A model generated the notes under the pieces. It was not told where the DNA came from. It saw nothing but the letters and a program-made list of their open reading frames with translations, and searched no databases. DNA of 64,000 nt, taken from contig NC_089450.1 of NCBI RefSeq assembly GCF_026210795.1, positions 2,728,001 through 2,792,000 on the forward strand, in the 5' to 3' direction. Origin of the DNA: Rhizophagus irregularis. Lineage: Eukaryota > Glomeromycota > Glomeromycetes > Glomerales > Glomeraceae. A program made the position numbers and the translations under genes. Of this stretch, positions 10,711 to 21,800 are shown one piece after another; position 1 is the stretch's first letter, and each line of letters opens with the position of its first letter.

Positions 10711-11035
10711 ATGAATGGAAAAGAAATTTCTAATTATCCTGAAAATTCAAATATAGTATGGAAAGACAATAAATGTACTTTTTATTATAAAGTAATAAGG
10801 GCAGGCATATACCCCAAAGATATATTATGTTATACCAAAAAACCTACTTCATACTCAATTCCACATGGTTATGTAATTCAAACAACTTGGAATCGAAATA
10901 CTTGTACAGTTCAATGTTCAATAAATTATGTTAATGATAAACCTACATATGTAGTAAAATTTGGTAATAATTTTTCCAATCAAGTTGTTTCAAGTAAATC
11001 TCCTTCAGATGCGACTACATTATTTCATAACGTAA
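10711..11035 (+). pseudogene. First exon of a transposase-like family gene (orphan)
   Basis: The ATG at 10711 opens MNGKEISNYPENSNIVWKD and runs to YVNDKPTYVVKFGNNF and SSKSPSDATTLFHN. A GTAAATA donor follows the last Asn codon. The 'K(F)G.NF...SSKSPSDA' block is familiar from the N-terminus of a large Glomeromycotina family related to the genes at 11220 and 15533. No matching second exon follows before the next start at 11220. It is therefore probably an orphan exon, truncated by the following gene. Confidence 0.45.
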
Positions 11036-11219
11036 ATATATTATTTTATTATTTATTCACTATCTAGTTTTAATTTAATTCGTGATCCGCCTGTGAAACA
11101 TAAAAAATTTGATAAATTTATTAATGATCGGCGGTGATAATTGTTATATGAAAATTTGCTTCGCGTCTGAATCTCTCATTTCTTAAAATTACTAGCCTTT
11201 AAAAACCGCGTTTATAACA

Positions 11220-14200
11220 ATGAACAAGTGTAAAAAATATGATGTTTCATTGATAAAAGTAGGAAAACTAGATGAAGAACTACATTTTGGAGCATTTGGA
11301 CGTTTCTGGTGGAAGTCACGTGACAATATATTATATCCTATACGCTTAGAAATGAAAACCCTTGTCACACTTAATAAAACTCACTTTATAATTACTGTAG
11401 TTAAAGGAACTTCAGTTGCTGCCTTTCAACCTGGTTATATTTGTGAAGCAAATGGCATTACAAGTTCTGTTTACGATACTCCCTCTGGTGCGATTAACTT
11501 TTTATACCACATATTATTCAGTTCAAAAACAAGATTTTCTGGTCCGTTAATATGTGGTTTTAATGATAAGGAAATTAACAAACGAATTTTGGATGATATT
11601 CCTTTTCAACCATTTACAATAATGGTCGGTAATTTACAAATATTTATTGGAATGATTGGAGTTTCAGATCAGGAGAATTTGGGATATGTAGGTCCGGGAT
11701 ATTTGTCTTCTTTCATTTATAGAGTTGGTGAAGAAAAAATTCGAACATTATTTGTACAGCAAATTCATCAGCGACATTGTTCTGTGGCTTTATACCAAGA
11801 TGAGCGAATTAAATTAAAATATAGCGGAAAAAATCCAGTTGAAGTCTGGAAAGAAGTTTGGAAAAAAATTGAAGTGCTACAAAATTGGGATGGAAAAACT
11901 TTATTTGGTATTAATCATGAAAAGACTCAAAATCTAGTGAATATTCTTCGAACGCCTTCTTGTACAATTAATGAATGGAACAATGAAATTATGATGACAC
12001 AATTATATAAACAACATTTATATAAGTTTACCCCTGCCAGCATCCCTTGGTATGAATTTTTACTTAACTGGAAAGAGTATAAATGCAATATAATAGAACT
12101 ATATAGCGCTCTTGAAAATATATATCCAGAAGAATATCAATTTAAAGAAAGAGAATTTCGTGCTTGGAAAGCACTACTACGTAGCGTTGGATGTACTAAT
12201 ATTACACCATTTGATAAAGATAAATCGGATGTGAGTTATGTAATTGCTTTGGAAAAAAATTTTTTTTTATTTTATTAATAACGAAATAATTTTTTAGAAG
12301 GAATTTTGGACTAAAGCTGAAAATCCAATTGATGATAAGCATGTTCTTATCTATTTGTATGAGAATAATTTTCTTGATATGTCTCTCCCAGATGACAATC
12401 CTAATCCTATTGTGAATAAATTTTGGTCTTGTTTTAACGAATCTTTAAAAGTGAACAAAAAAGGGATTGATGGAAAAAGAAGAATTCTATCAATAATTGC
12501 GGATGATTTTTCATATGAAGAAATTAGGACAAACTTACTGGTTAGTTTATTGATTTACCCAGTTATTTTTTTTTTGTTACAATTTTACTTATCAATTTCC
12601 AATATAGGTCGCTCCTACTACAATTTTTGATGCTCGCAAATATGCTAGATTAAATGGTCCAGGCGCTAAGCAAATTGAGAAACCTATAAGAACAGTAGCT
12701 AAATTATCGCAAGAAAAACTGGAACAATTTAGCATTTTTTTTGAAGACAAAGCAAACGTTATTATGTCATCTTACAAATCAGATGCCAAAACTCAATTAC
12801 CTGTTCTTTATCTAAAAAACACAAAAAAAGCACTTTGGGAGAAATTTCAGGAAACATATCCAAATGGTTTAAAAAGAACGACCTTTTATTGTCAGTTGGA
12901 AGGAAATCGCTACCAATATCGTGAAGATATGGGAGGACTTTGTGCAATTTGTAATACTTATGGTTACGAAGTATTTGGATATTTGAAAAACCTAATTCAA
13001 AAAGAAGTTAGTTTGATGGAAATTCAGGTAAAGTTAGATTAATAATTGATATACAAAACAAACAACTTATTAACTAAATAATTTTAGAATAATTTCATTC
13101 AACGCGCTGAGAACTTACAACGTTACCTTAAAAAATCATATGAACAAAAGTTCACAATATCAGAAAATGGTACAACCAGATATGATCCTTGCATTAATCA
13201 TTGCTTGCTATACGCTTTTGGAACGTGTGATAAATTACATACTCAAATATGTAATGAATGTTAAGAGTTATTTACTTTCTTTAATGATCTCAAAAAAATT
13301 ATTGGCTTGGATTCTCTTGACGATTTGAAAATATATGAAGAAAAGCTAATCTACTACCTATCACATCAAACAAGAAAAGTTTACTTGAATTCTCAATTCA
13401 ATGCAACAATATTAGAATTAGATGAAAAGGGGGCAATTTTCTTAGTAGATTATAAAATGAAAATCTTACCACAAACTGCAAGAGAAACAAAGCAAGATTT
13501 TTATGGTAAAAAAGGGTGGTCTTTGCATTCTGTTCTAGTTTATACAAAATCCAGTAACAGCCAAATCCATATTGAAGCTTTTGATCACTGGTCGTGTGAT
13601 GCAAAGCAGGACGCGTGGTTTACTGCTTCATCTTTACATGGGGTAATAGAAGTTCTTGATAAGAAGCCTGAATGGATAAGCATCATTTCGGACAATGGTC
13701 CCCATTATCACAATTCTGAATTGATGATAATATTGAGTTATTGGAAAGAATGGTACGATATAAAAGTAAATAAATGGGTATTTCTAGAAGCAGGAGAGGC
13801 GAAAACCTCTATCGATTCCCATCATGCACAGGTATATAAAAGTTCTAAATTTATTCAAAATTTTCTTACTTTATTAATTGTTGAATTAAATAGATCTCAC
13901 AATCAATCAAAAGGCGTGTTAAATTGGGATTTGAAATAAGGAATGGTGAAAATATTCAAGAAGCAATTGAAGATATTGCTGGAATTCGTGTAGCACATTT
14001 AGAACCTGATAGAGATAATGGTAAATAATTTTTTTGTTAGAGAATTGATTTTATGCATAATTTAACGCACTATTTGAAATAATAAAGAAAATAAAGAAAA
14101 TAAAGTAAAAACAATTCCTGGAATTTCGAATTATTTTGAATGGAGGTGGCCAGAAGAAGAAGGATTAGATGGGTGTATACAAGCGAGAGCCTTACCTCAC

Positions 14201-15037
14201 ATTGGCGAATGGAAAACCTTTACTCCAAATCAAATATCCAATTGGGCGAAAGCTGGAATGCACATGCCGCAACCTCAAATTTCCTTGCACACGACATCAA
14301 AATCCTCTTGGAAGATACCAATGCCACATAGTTCAAGTAAGTGTCTTGATTACATTATACAAATAAAATCAGATAATTGATAAATCAAATTTATTTACCA
14401 GATATTGGTGTAAAGCGACTAAAGGTAAAACAACTGCAAGAGGAATTGGAAAATCGAGGAATAATGACAAATGAAAAAGAAAATCGTGCAGGAATGATTG
14501 AAATTTTAGAAAATGAAATAGCTAAAGAAATGCAAACCAAAAAAATTGGTAAGTTTAAAAAGTCAATTGTATAAAAGCGCCTAATAACAAGAATCTATTA
14601 TAGATAACGAAGGGGAATCTTAGGTAATATAACCAATACGTCATATGACAGGTAAAATAAAAAATTATAAAATATTCAATATCGCTTAAGAAGAAAAGTC
14701 TGATATTTGTAAATCAAACAGCAACGTAAGTGCATTTCCTTTGCTATGTGGTTGGGCACTAAAGCATAATCAAAAATATGGTAAAAAGGGTTCAGGAAAA
14801 AGAATTGCACCTCAAGTTATAGCTTTATTAGAACGGTTCTTCTTGGATGGTAATGTTCACAAAAACAGAAGAATGAATGGGTATAATATGCGAGATAAAC
14901 TAGTTGAAAAACAAGAAAACGGAGAATTAGCACGAGACATTGAAATTCCAGAAGTAACTTCTATTAATAATTGGATAGCAAGATTTGCCGCAAAGTCCAA
15001 AAAGGACTTATCTGAACAAGCTATAGCTGGTTTTTAA
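11220..15037 (+). pseudogene. Multi-exon DDE/RNase-H-like transposase-family gene with SAP-like domain
   Basis: Exons fit by frame and splice signals: 11220-12230, 12298-12540, 12608-13027, 13088-13831, 13894-14020, 14106-14336, 14402-14548, then 14741-15037 for the C-terminus (joining exon unclear). Order of parts: N-terminal region (YDTPSGAINFLY), helix-rich middle, a Cys/His cluster (CINHCLLYAFGTC...HTQICNEC), an RNase-H-like core (FLVDYKMKILP..., IISDNGPHYHNSEL, FLEAGEAKTSIDSHHAQ) with candidate acidic residues, then a SAP-like helix pair (LKVKQLQEELENRGI). An in-frame TAA at 13262-13264 directly follows the last Cys of the zinc cluster; the reading frame is otherwise preserved for over 1,000 codons, so inactivation looks recent. 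The probable role is DNA transposition or integrase-like activity, from the D...DNG...E layout. The exact superfamily is not certain. Confidence 0.68.
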
Positions 15038-15532
15038 GTAGTTTGAGGCAAAAATTGTCGTTTTTCGTCATTCTTAATAATCAATAAAATACCTGGAATC
15101 TCACATTCCGGGAAGGCAAAGTCAAAAAATTTTTTTTAAATCGTTTCGATTAAATTCATAAAATAAAAATTCAGGATTTGTCACATTATAATAAGGAGTT
15201 TTTTTTTTGTATTACGCATTTAAGTCGTACTCATAACATGATCAATTTTTACAATTTGGAATCTTTTATTATATGATCGACATAAAATTCACCAAATTTG
15301 TCTAATTAATTTTTATGGTTTATTGGCGGATCACGAATTAATTATTAAATAATCTTTTTGCACAATTTTAAAGCAAATCAATCAAGGAGTTAATATATGA
15401 ACCTCAGGAGTACTTCTGTTTGGGCTTCATTTAGAATCTATACATCAATATTGAATTAAACCACATAAAAAACGTATTTTAAAACCAGTAAATGAAGCTT
15501 CCCATTCAACTCTTACTAAATGAGCTAAATCT
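15038..15532. other. No gene seen between two transposase-like genes
   Basis: AT-rich spacer with long T/A runs and no ORF of note. GCGGATCACGAATTAA near 15325 is the approximate reverse complement of TTAATTCGTGATCCGCC near 11076. Together the two bracket the 11220-15037 gene and might mark the ends of one element. Confidence 0.4.
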
Positions 15533-17199
15533 ATGACCAAGCAAGTGCTTGATGATTTTACAAATATATCAAAAAATCATTACAATTCTGTAGATAAACC
15601 TATTTTGGAAAAAGTTCAATTTTTTGTGAATAATTATAAATTTAAGGTAAATGTAAATGAAAATTTGATAACAAAAGAATGTAAGAATGAAGCAATGGTG
15701 ATGGTGGTTGATAATGGACAAATTTCTCGAGATGCCTACAGAAAATTAACTACAATTGAAGATGAATTACCACGTGAATGGACAATTGCTGAGAAACGAA
15801 CACAAATTAATATACGGATGAATGATAGAATTAAGATAAACACAGTTATAATGCCACAACATATGGATATAAATTCAAATGAAAGTTCTGACATTTTTGA
15901 TCCAGAGGTTATTGAAGAAGTAACAACGTCAGTTGGAAAAGGTGGTAAAAGAAGTGTAAAAGATGTATTAAAATTTATAGTACCAAACTTAATAAAGAGA
16001 GGTGTTCTTAATCTTCACAAACCAATTATTAGCATAAGAATCTCTGGAGATGGTAGAAATGTTGGAAAAAAAGTAAAACATGTTATGATCACTTTTGTGA
16101 TCTTAGAAGACATTGAAAATATACATAATCCTAATTATCACTATACAGTAGTATTGTACCCTGGTTTAGAAAATTATGAATCCTTAGATATATTAACAAT
16201 TTCATTTCGAGAAGAATTACAAGAATTGAAAGAAATAGGAATAAACATTAATGGAGTTAATTGGACGATTAACATGTATTTTAGCTCAGACTGGAAATTT
16301 CTTACAATTTGCTTAGGTTTTAATTCAGCAAATAGCTTATTTTTTTGCCCGTGATGTACAATAACCAAAAAAGAAATATCAGATATCAAAAAAGAATGGC
16401 TAATATCAAAGCAAATAGACAATATAAATCAATATAATGGTCATCATTCAACACCATTATTTAATATGATATCGTTAGAAAATTGGATCCCTGATAAGCT
16501 CTACATTATGTTACGTATAACTGATAGACTTTGGAGTTTATTATTGCATGAAATTGAAGAAACTGGTTACTTTAACGATGTTGTTAGAGAAATTATAGTT
16601 AAAGAAATGAATAGAATCAAAGTAAATTTTCATTTTTGGCAGGAAAAAGAATGTCAATTTTGGAGTTTCACTTCACTTATGGGCCAAGACAAGTTAAAAG
16701 TATTGCAATTTTTTGATCTTAATAAAGTTTTACCACCAATACGTGCAAATGTAATAAGAAATTTATGGAATGGATTTTTTGACCTATATACTGCCATATG
16801 GGATCCAAACACTGATCCTAAAATATTTAAAAGAGATGCAAAAATGTGGTTAAAAATTTTTCTTACACCTTCTACTGGAATACCTAATAGTGACAATTTT
16901 GTTCAAGGTTTATATAGACCAAACGATGTCACTCCTTATATGCACGTTCTTGTTTTTCACATTTACGAATTTATTGAAAAACATAAAAAGTGGGATTGAA
17001 ATCTTTCTCATGTGCACTAGTTGAGAATAAAAACCATCAACAAGTAACTCAGTTTTTTTGCAAAACTTTAAGAAATGGAGGTAATGGTATAAACAGAAAA
17101 TCAGCTATACTTCAAATCCTTGAATTTGAAAATAGGAAACTTTATTACATTTGTAATGATTCTCATAACATTCCTAATACAATAAAACTTCAAATTTAA
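15533..17199 (+). pseudogene. Transposase-like family gene with 'CPWC'-type motif, broken
   Basis: One frame runs from MTKQVLDDFTNISKNHYN through ISRDAYRKLTTIEDELPRE, KRSVKDVLKFIVPNL, IRISGDGRNVGKKVKHVM, YFSSDWKFLTICLGFNSANS to FFCP. There a TGA (16352-16354) stands where the family normally has Trp of a CPWC knuckle. The same frame resumes and continues to LRITDRLWSLL, NRIKVNFHFWQEKECQFWSF, LYRPNDVTPYMHVLVFH and KKW. A one-base loss near 16997 then shifts the last part (LKSFSCALVENKNHQQVTQF...). The Asp residues in SGDGRN and SSDWKF and the Cys knuckle resemble a DDE transposase core, but that is inference. The 5' exon(s) are missing. Confidence 0.65.
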
Positions 17200-17229
17200 A
17201 ATACTTTATGTCTTTACGAAAGCTTTGCT

Positions 17230-18000
17230 GATGTAGGTCTTTCTTTTTTATGATTTTATTATTTTTTATTATTATTTTTTTGCTTTTGAAACTTATTAAT
17301 CTTTTCTTTTTCTTTTGAAGATAAAGATATTAATTATTTTGAATATAGCGAATTTTAGCAAATTTAAAAAAATTAGAGAATTTTGGTGTTAAGAAACTAA
17401 TGAAAAAAGTAAGTTGCAGTAAACATTCTCATCAAAATTTTGTGGAGATAAGAATTGTAATTAAATTAATTATAATGTATTATGTCGTTTCTCATCATCA
17501 TCTTTATTTCCACATTCCTTCTCATCCTCACTATTTTCCATTCTTGTCTTTATCCCATTTCTTTATAATTTGTTTCCAAGATCAAAAAAACAGCCCTAAC
17601 TAAAAGAAAATTTTGATTAGTCATATTCTATAAAGAACTTTAAAAACACCTCCGAAACTCACTCATACAAGTACGTTCTAAGAAATCGCCAAAGAGATTT
17701 TTCTAAAAGAAAAAATTTATATCCGCCCCTCTGGTATATATTGTATATCAAAGTTAAATTTTCACTAGCTTGAGTTTCTCATTTTTTATTTGATTTTTTT
17801 TTATTTACTAATAATGGCATAATTAAAATATTCTATTATTTGTAGGTGCTAGAGTCCAGGACTTTAGGTAGATGGAAAGTTTTTCTTTTAATTTACTATT
17901 TTAAGGATGCCCATTCTATTGATTAGAGTTCCACCAAAGCTTTAATGATACACAGACATCAAAATCCACATGACGTTGATAATAAGTTCGTTTAAAAGAA
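17230..18000 (-). repeat. Arm B of the ~750 bp inverted repeat
   Basis: Partner of 4250-4990 in reverse orientation. Shared landmarks are TTTGCTTTTGAAAC near 17279, TCATCATCATCTTTAT near 17491, AAGTACGTTCTAAGAAATCG near 17670 and GCCCATTCTATTGAT near 17909. The two arms bracket 13 kb that contains the split C2H2 gene and the two transposase-like pseudogenes. No gene is seen within the arm. Confidence 0.55.
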
Positions 18001-18730
18001 AAAAATTATTAACAATATATTGATATAACAAATATATTAATTATAAATACTTACTGAAATATATGTCATAATTAATAAAATTATGACTTTTTTGTACACT
18101 TCTAATTTTATTTTCCCAATAAAAATATCTTTGTTCTTTAATAAATCTATAATCAGCACGCTTTATTTAGTAAATGTATTAATTACATGTGAAATATTAC
18201 GGTTAACAATAATATACATATAAAATTGCACATTTTCCTACTTTTACAATAAAAAAAATTAACTATATTCTTTACGCTCAAAATAAAGGTGCATATCTCT
18301 TAGAACCATTTTTTATATAAAAACAATCCTTTTTATCCTATTAATTACCCGAATTTCTTTTTTACAAATATTATAGATGTTAAAATTAATATTCTTGCTT
18401 AAAATTTTTGTTTCTTTATTAATTAACAGATTAAATAATAAAAAAGTGCAAACTCTTAGTTTGGTAACTTGAAAAGTAATGGGGAAGTTGATGGGGAGTA
18501 ACAGAAGAAAGTATATTTATTATCGCGGTTTTTTATAAGTTTTTTTTTTTGTAATTATGCATAATATGACGTTAATGCAATATTGTGAAACTTGAGTAAC
18601 AAAAATAATTTTAAAAAAAATTTTTTTTTTTTTTAATTTTTGACTAATTCCGAGGATCGGCAGATATGTTACTAAAATCGGTATGAAAATAGGCTTCGTC
18701 AAAGAATCAGAGCAATTTATGATTAGGGTT
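18001..18730. other. No gene seen
   Basis: AT-rich spacer with A and T homopolymers. A TCGGCAGATATG phrase at about 18657 also occurs near 1826. No coding or RNA signal was seen. Confidence 0.5.
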
Positions 18731-19050
18731 AAATTTTGGTTAGACTTTATTGTCCCAGATTTTTTTGTATAACAGGGAAAGTTTTACAATATGTCTAGTT
18801 GACTACCTGCTATATATTTTTTGGTTAGACCTTGGTCAGATTTTTGGTTAGACTTTTGGTTAGACCTGTTGTCCCAGATTTTTTTGTATAACAGGAAAAG
18901 CTTTACAATATGTCTAGTTACCTTCCTGCTATACATTTTGGTTAGATCTGGGTCAGATTTTTGGTTAGACTTTTGGTTAGACCTGTTGTCCCAGATTTTT
19001 TCGTATAGCAGGAAAAGCTTTACAATATGTCTAGTTGCCTTCCTGTTAAA
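18731..19050 (+). repeat. ~118-bp tandem repeat, three copies, spanning a 5' gene end
   Basis: TGTCCCAGATTTTTT recurs at 18751, 18870 and 18987 (spacings 119 and 117). Each copy carries a TTTGGTTAGACTTTTGGTTAGACC stutter, a 'GTATAACAGGAAAAGCTTTACA' leader-like segment (first copy variant) and an ATGTCTAGT start. In the first two copies the frame after ATGTCTAGT soon meets a stop. Only the third leads into an ORF of 59 codons. It looks like amplification of a promoter/first-exon unit. Confidence 0.75.
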
Positions 19051-19206
19051 AATTTTTGGTTAGAGCATGAATGGCTTAAATTATCAAATGAATCCCTTTT
19101 AGAGTATCATAAAAATAGTATGCCACAATGGATTGCTGAATCGTGCTATCAGTATTACAGCCACTTTGTGTCCTTCATACCTTTAGCACTTATAAAGGCA
19201 ATCTGA
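19027..19206 (+). CDS. Small ORF, 59 aa, downstream of the repeated leader
   Basis: The ATG at 19027 begins MSSCLPVKNFWLEHEWLKLS and the frame continues to MPQWIAESCYQYYSHFVSF and IPLALIKAI with TGA at 19204-19206. Aromatic residues and Leu are frequent, and the C-terminal part is hydrophobic but too short to call a membrane helix. It shares its ATG context with two upstream tandem copies that stop early. I do not recognise it. It may be the first exon of a longer gene that has lost the remainder. Confidence 0.4.
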   Translation: MSSCLPVKNFWLEHEWLKLSNESLLEYHKNSMPQWIAESCYQYYSHFVSFIPLALIKAI

Positions 19207-19329
19207 TATAGCATAAAATCATGATACCCTGGAAAGGATTCATGCGTGGTAAGAAAACCTAGGAATATATGATCTTAATCTTATCTACAACGCTTAAGGG
19301 GTTCTTTTTAGCTATCAAGTAATAATATA

Positions 19330-19425
19330 TCGGAAATCAAGGTGAGGTGGTCTGGGGATAGAAAAACAGGTATAGTGTTATCATATCAGAAAATAAGGTG
19401 AGGTGGTCTGGGGATACCCTAAATT
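19330..19425. repeat. Two-copy direct repeat
   Basis: The phrase AAGGTGAGGTGGTCTGGGGA occurs twice, near 19339 and 19394, each after TATC(G/A)GAAA. The second is followed by TACCCTAAATTATGGTTAGACC, which rejoins the vocabulary of the 118-bp repeat. There is no gene between 19207 and about 19590. Confidence 0.6.
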
Positions 19426-20034
19426 ATGGTTAGACCTATGTGATAGCTGCTATCCCAGAACCCCCAAGTTTGTTCTACTGTGTCTTTATTTACGTGTCTT
19501 TTTTTTCTTTCTGCTAAAAGTAAAATGGTAGTTATTGGCAACAAGAAAAATAAAAAACACACAATCATTTACCACAAAAGAAACGAAGACAATGGAATGT
19601 AAGGGAAAAATTAATGATAGTGCATTATTATGAAAATAATAATAGAAGTATACGTGGAACTGCTAAAATATTTGATATTCAGCTTAAACAATTGCATAAT
19701 TGGAAAAATAAAAAAGGAACTTTGTTAACGACTGCTCCTCATGTGGCTAAACTTCATCAAGATAAACCTGCCAGATATCCAAAATTAGAAGATGATTTAT
19801 TTGCATGGATAAGTAAAAAAAGAGCCAATGGAAATGCTGTTATTCAAAAATTAATTATTAATAAAGCCATTTCCTTATCCAAAAGTCCAGAATCATTAGC
19901 AAATAATCTGGATATTGTTAGGTTCAAATTTTCTAATAAATGGCTTGATGGATTTCTAGGAAGATATGACCTTACTTAGTAAGCATCGTAGAATAACAGT
20001 AGCACAACAACTAGTGTTCTGAACGGGTTGGATC

Positions 20035-20855
20035 TAGAGCTCCGAACAGGTCAGCCAAATTCAGGTAACCTGACTTGACCTGACCTGAAATTCAGATCAG
20101 GTATGAGATTTTTTAAAAAAATTCAGGTCAGGTATGAAGATTGACCTGACCTGATTGACCTGTTGACCTAAAACTATTGATTCTACTATATAATAAAAGT
20201 GAGTTGCAATACCGCAACTCACTTTTTTTATATAGAATTTATATAAAAAAGTAAATCGCAATACCGCAACTCACTTTTTTTATATAGAATTTATATAAAA
20301 AAGTGAATCGCAATACTGCAACTCACTTTTTTTATATAGAATCTATATAAAAAAGTGAATCGCAATACCGCAACTCACTTTTATTATATAGAATCTATAT
20401 AAAAAAGTGAATCGCAATACCGCAACTCACTTTTTTTATATAGATTCTATATAAAAAAGTGAATCGCAATACCGCAACTCACTTTTTTTATACAAAATCA
20501 ATATAAAAATGTTGAATCGCAATATTTCGAGAAAAAACGTTGCGAAAACGTTTTTTCATAATATTATATTAAAAAAATGTTTCGTAACGTTTTTTTTTTT
20601 GATATTTCAATAATAATGTTGCAAAAACATTTTTTTCATAATGTTATATTAAAAAAAACATTTTGCAATATTTTTTTTCAATATTTTAATAAAAAACGTT
20701 GCAAAAACGTTTTTTTCATAATATTATATTAAAAAAAAAAGTTTTGTACCATTTTTTTTCAATACTTTAATAAAAATTTTTCAGGTTTCAGGTCAGGTCA
20801 GGTCAAACAGACAACCTGATATAACCTGACCTGACCTGACCCATTCGGAGCTCTA
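20035..20855. mobile_element. Nested hAT-type MITE, 821 bp
   Basis: The terminal repeats TAGAGCTCCGAA and TTCGGAGCTCTA are perfect 12-bp inverses. They are flanked by a perfect 8-bp duplication GTTGGATC at 20027-20034 and 20856-20863. The subterminal zones are rich in CAGGTCAGG / CCTGACCTG. The centre is a palindromic minisatellite (20190-20520) followed by ACGTTGCAAAAACGT-like units. There is no ORF. Confidence 0.9.
20190..20520. repeat. Palindromic minisatellite, about six ~53-bp units
   Basis: Each unit contains GTGA(A/G)T(C/T)GC-AATACC-GCAACTCAC, a self-complementary hairpin of about nine pairs, separated by TTTTTTTATATAGAATCTATATAAAAAA, which is itself self-complementary. The array is therefore a string of hairpins inside the nested MITE. 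Confidence 0.8.
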
Positions 20856-21009
20856 GTTGGATCAATTCAGGTGACCCGTCGTCAGGTTGACCCGAAAATT
20901 TTGGGTCAGGTCATCAAATTTATGACCCAACCTTGGGTCAGATCACAGTTTGACCCGACCCATTGACCATTTGACCTGACATAATATTTCTGGTCAGATG
21001 GGTCAAATA

Positions 21010-21800
21010 TGTAAAAAAAACGCTGAAAACATTTTTTTTTGTATTACTATTAAGAAAAAACGTTTCAGCGTTTTTTCATATAAAATTATTAGAAAAAAAA
21101 TGCCAAAACGTTTTTTTTTGCATTATTATTAAGAAAAAACGTTTCAGCATTTTTTCATATAAAATTATTAAAAAAAAAATGCTGAAACGTTTTTTTTTTG
21201 CATTATTATTAAGAAAAACGTTTCAGCGTTTTTCATATAAAATTATTAGAAAAAAAATGCCAAAACGTTTTTTTTGTATTAATTATTACAGAAAAAACGT
21301 TTTGGCGTTTTTTCATATAAAATTATTAAAATAACATGAAACATTTTTTTTTTTGCATTATTATTGAGAAAAAATGTTTTGGCGTTTTTTCATATAAAAT
21401 TATTAGAAAAAAATGCCGAAATGTTTTTTTTTATATTAATTATTACAGAAAAAACGTTTTGGCATTTTTTCATATAAAATTATTTAAAAAAAATGCTGAA
21501 ATGTTTTTTTTTTGCATTATTATTAAGAAAAAACATTTTGGTGTTTTTCATATAAAATTATTAAAAAAAATGCTGAAACGTTTTTTTTTTGCATTATTAT
21601 TAAGAAAAAATGCTGAAAATGTTTTTTTTTGTATTAGTTGTTAAGAAAAAATGTTTTGGTGTTTTTTCATATAATAATATCAAAAAAAAATGCTGAAAAC
21701 ATTTTTTTATTGCAATACTATTAAGAAAAAACGTTTCGGTGTTTTTTCATATAATAAATATTAAAAAAATGCCAAAACATTACTTTTTAACAGAAAAATG
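21010..21800. repeat. Palindromic minisatellite, ~76-bp units
   Basis: About ten alternating units of AAAACGTTTCAGCGTTTTTTC and AAATGC(C/T)(A/G)AAACGTTTTTTT, separated by ATATAAAATTATTA and GCATTATTATTAAG, form repeated inverted pairs. Apparent ORFs through it have low-complexity Phe/Lys/Asn translations and are not genes. Confidence 0.75.

Noticed and set aside
21336-21644. 102-aa plus-strand ORF
   Set aside because: It lies in the palindromic minisatellite of a hAT-type element; the translation is repeated Phe/Lys/Asn runs set by the unit length.
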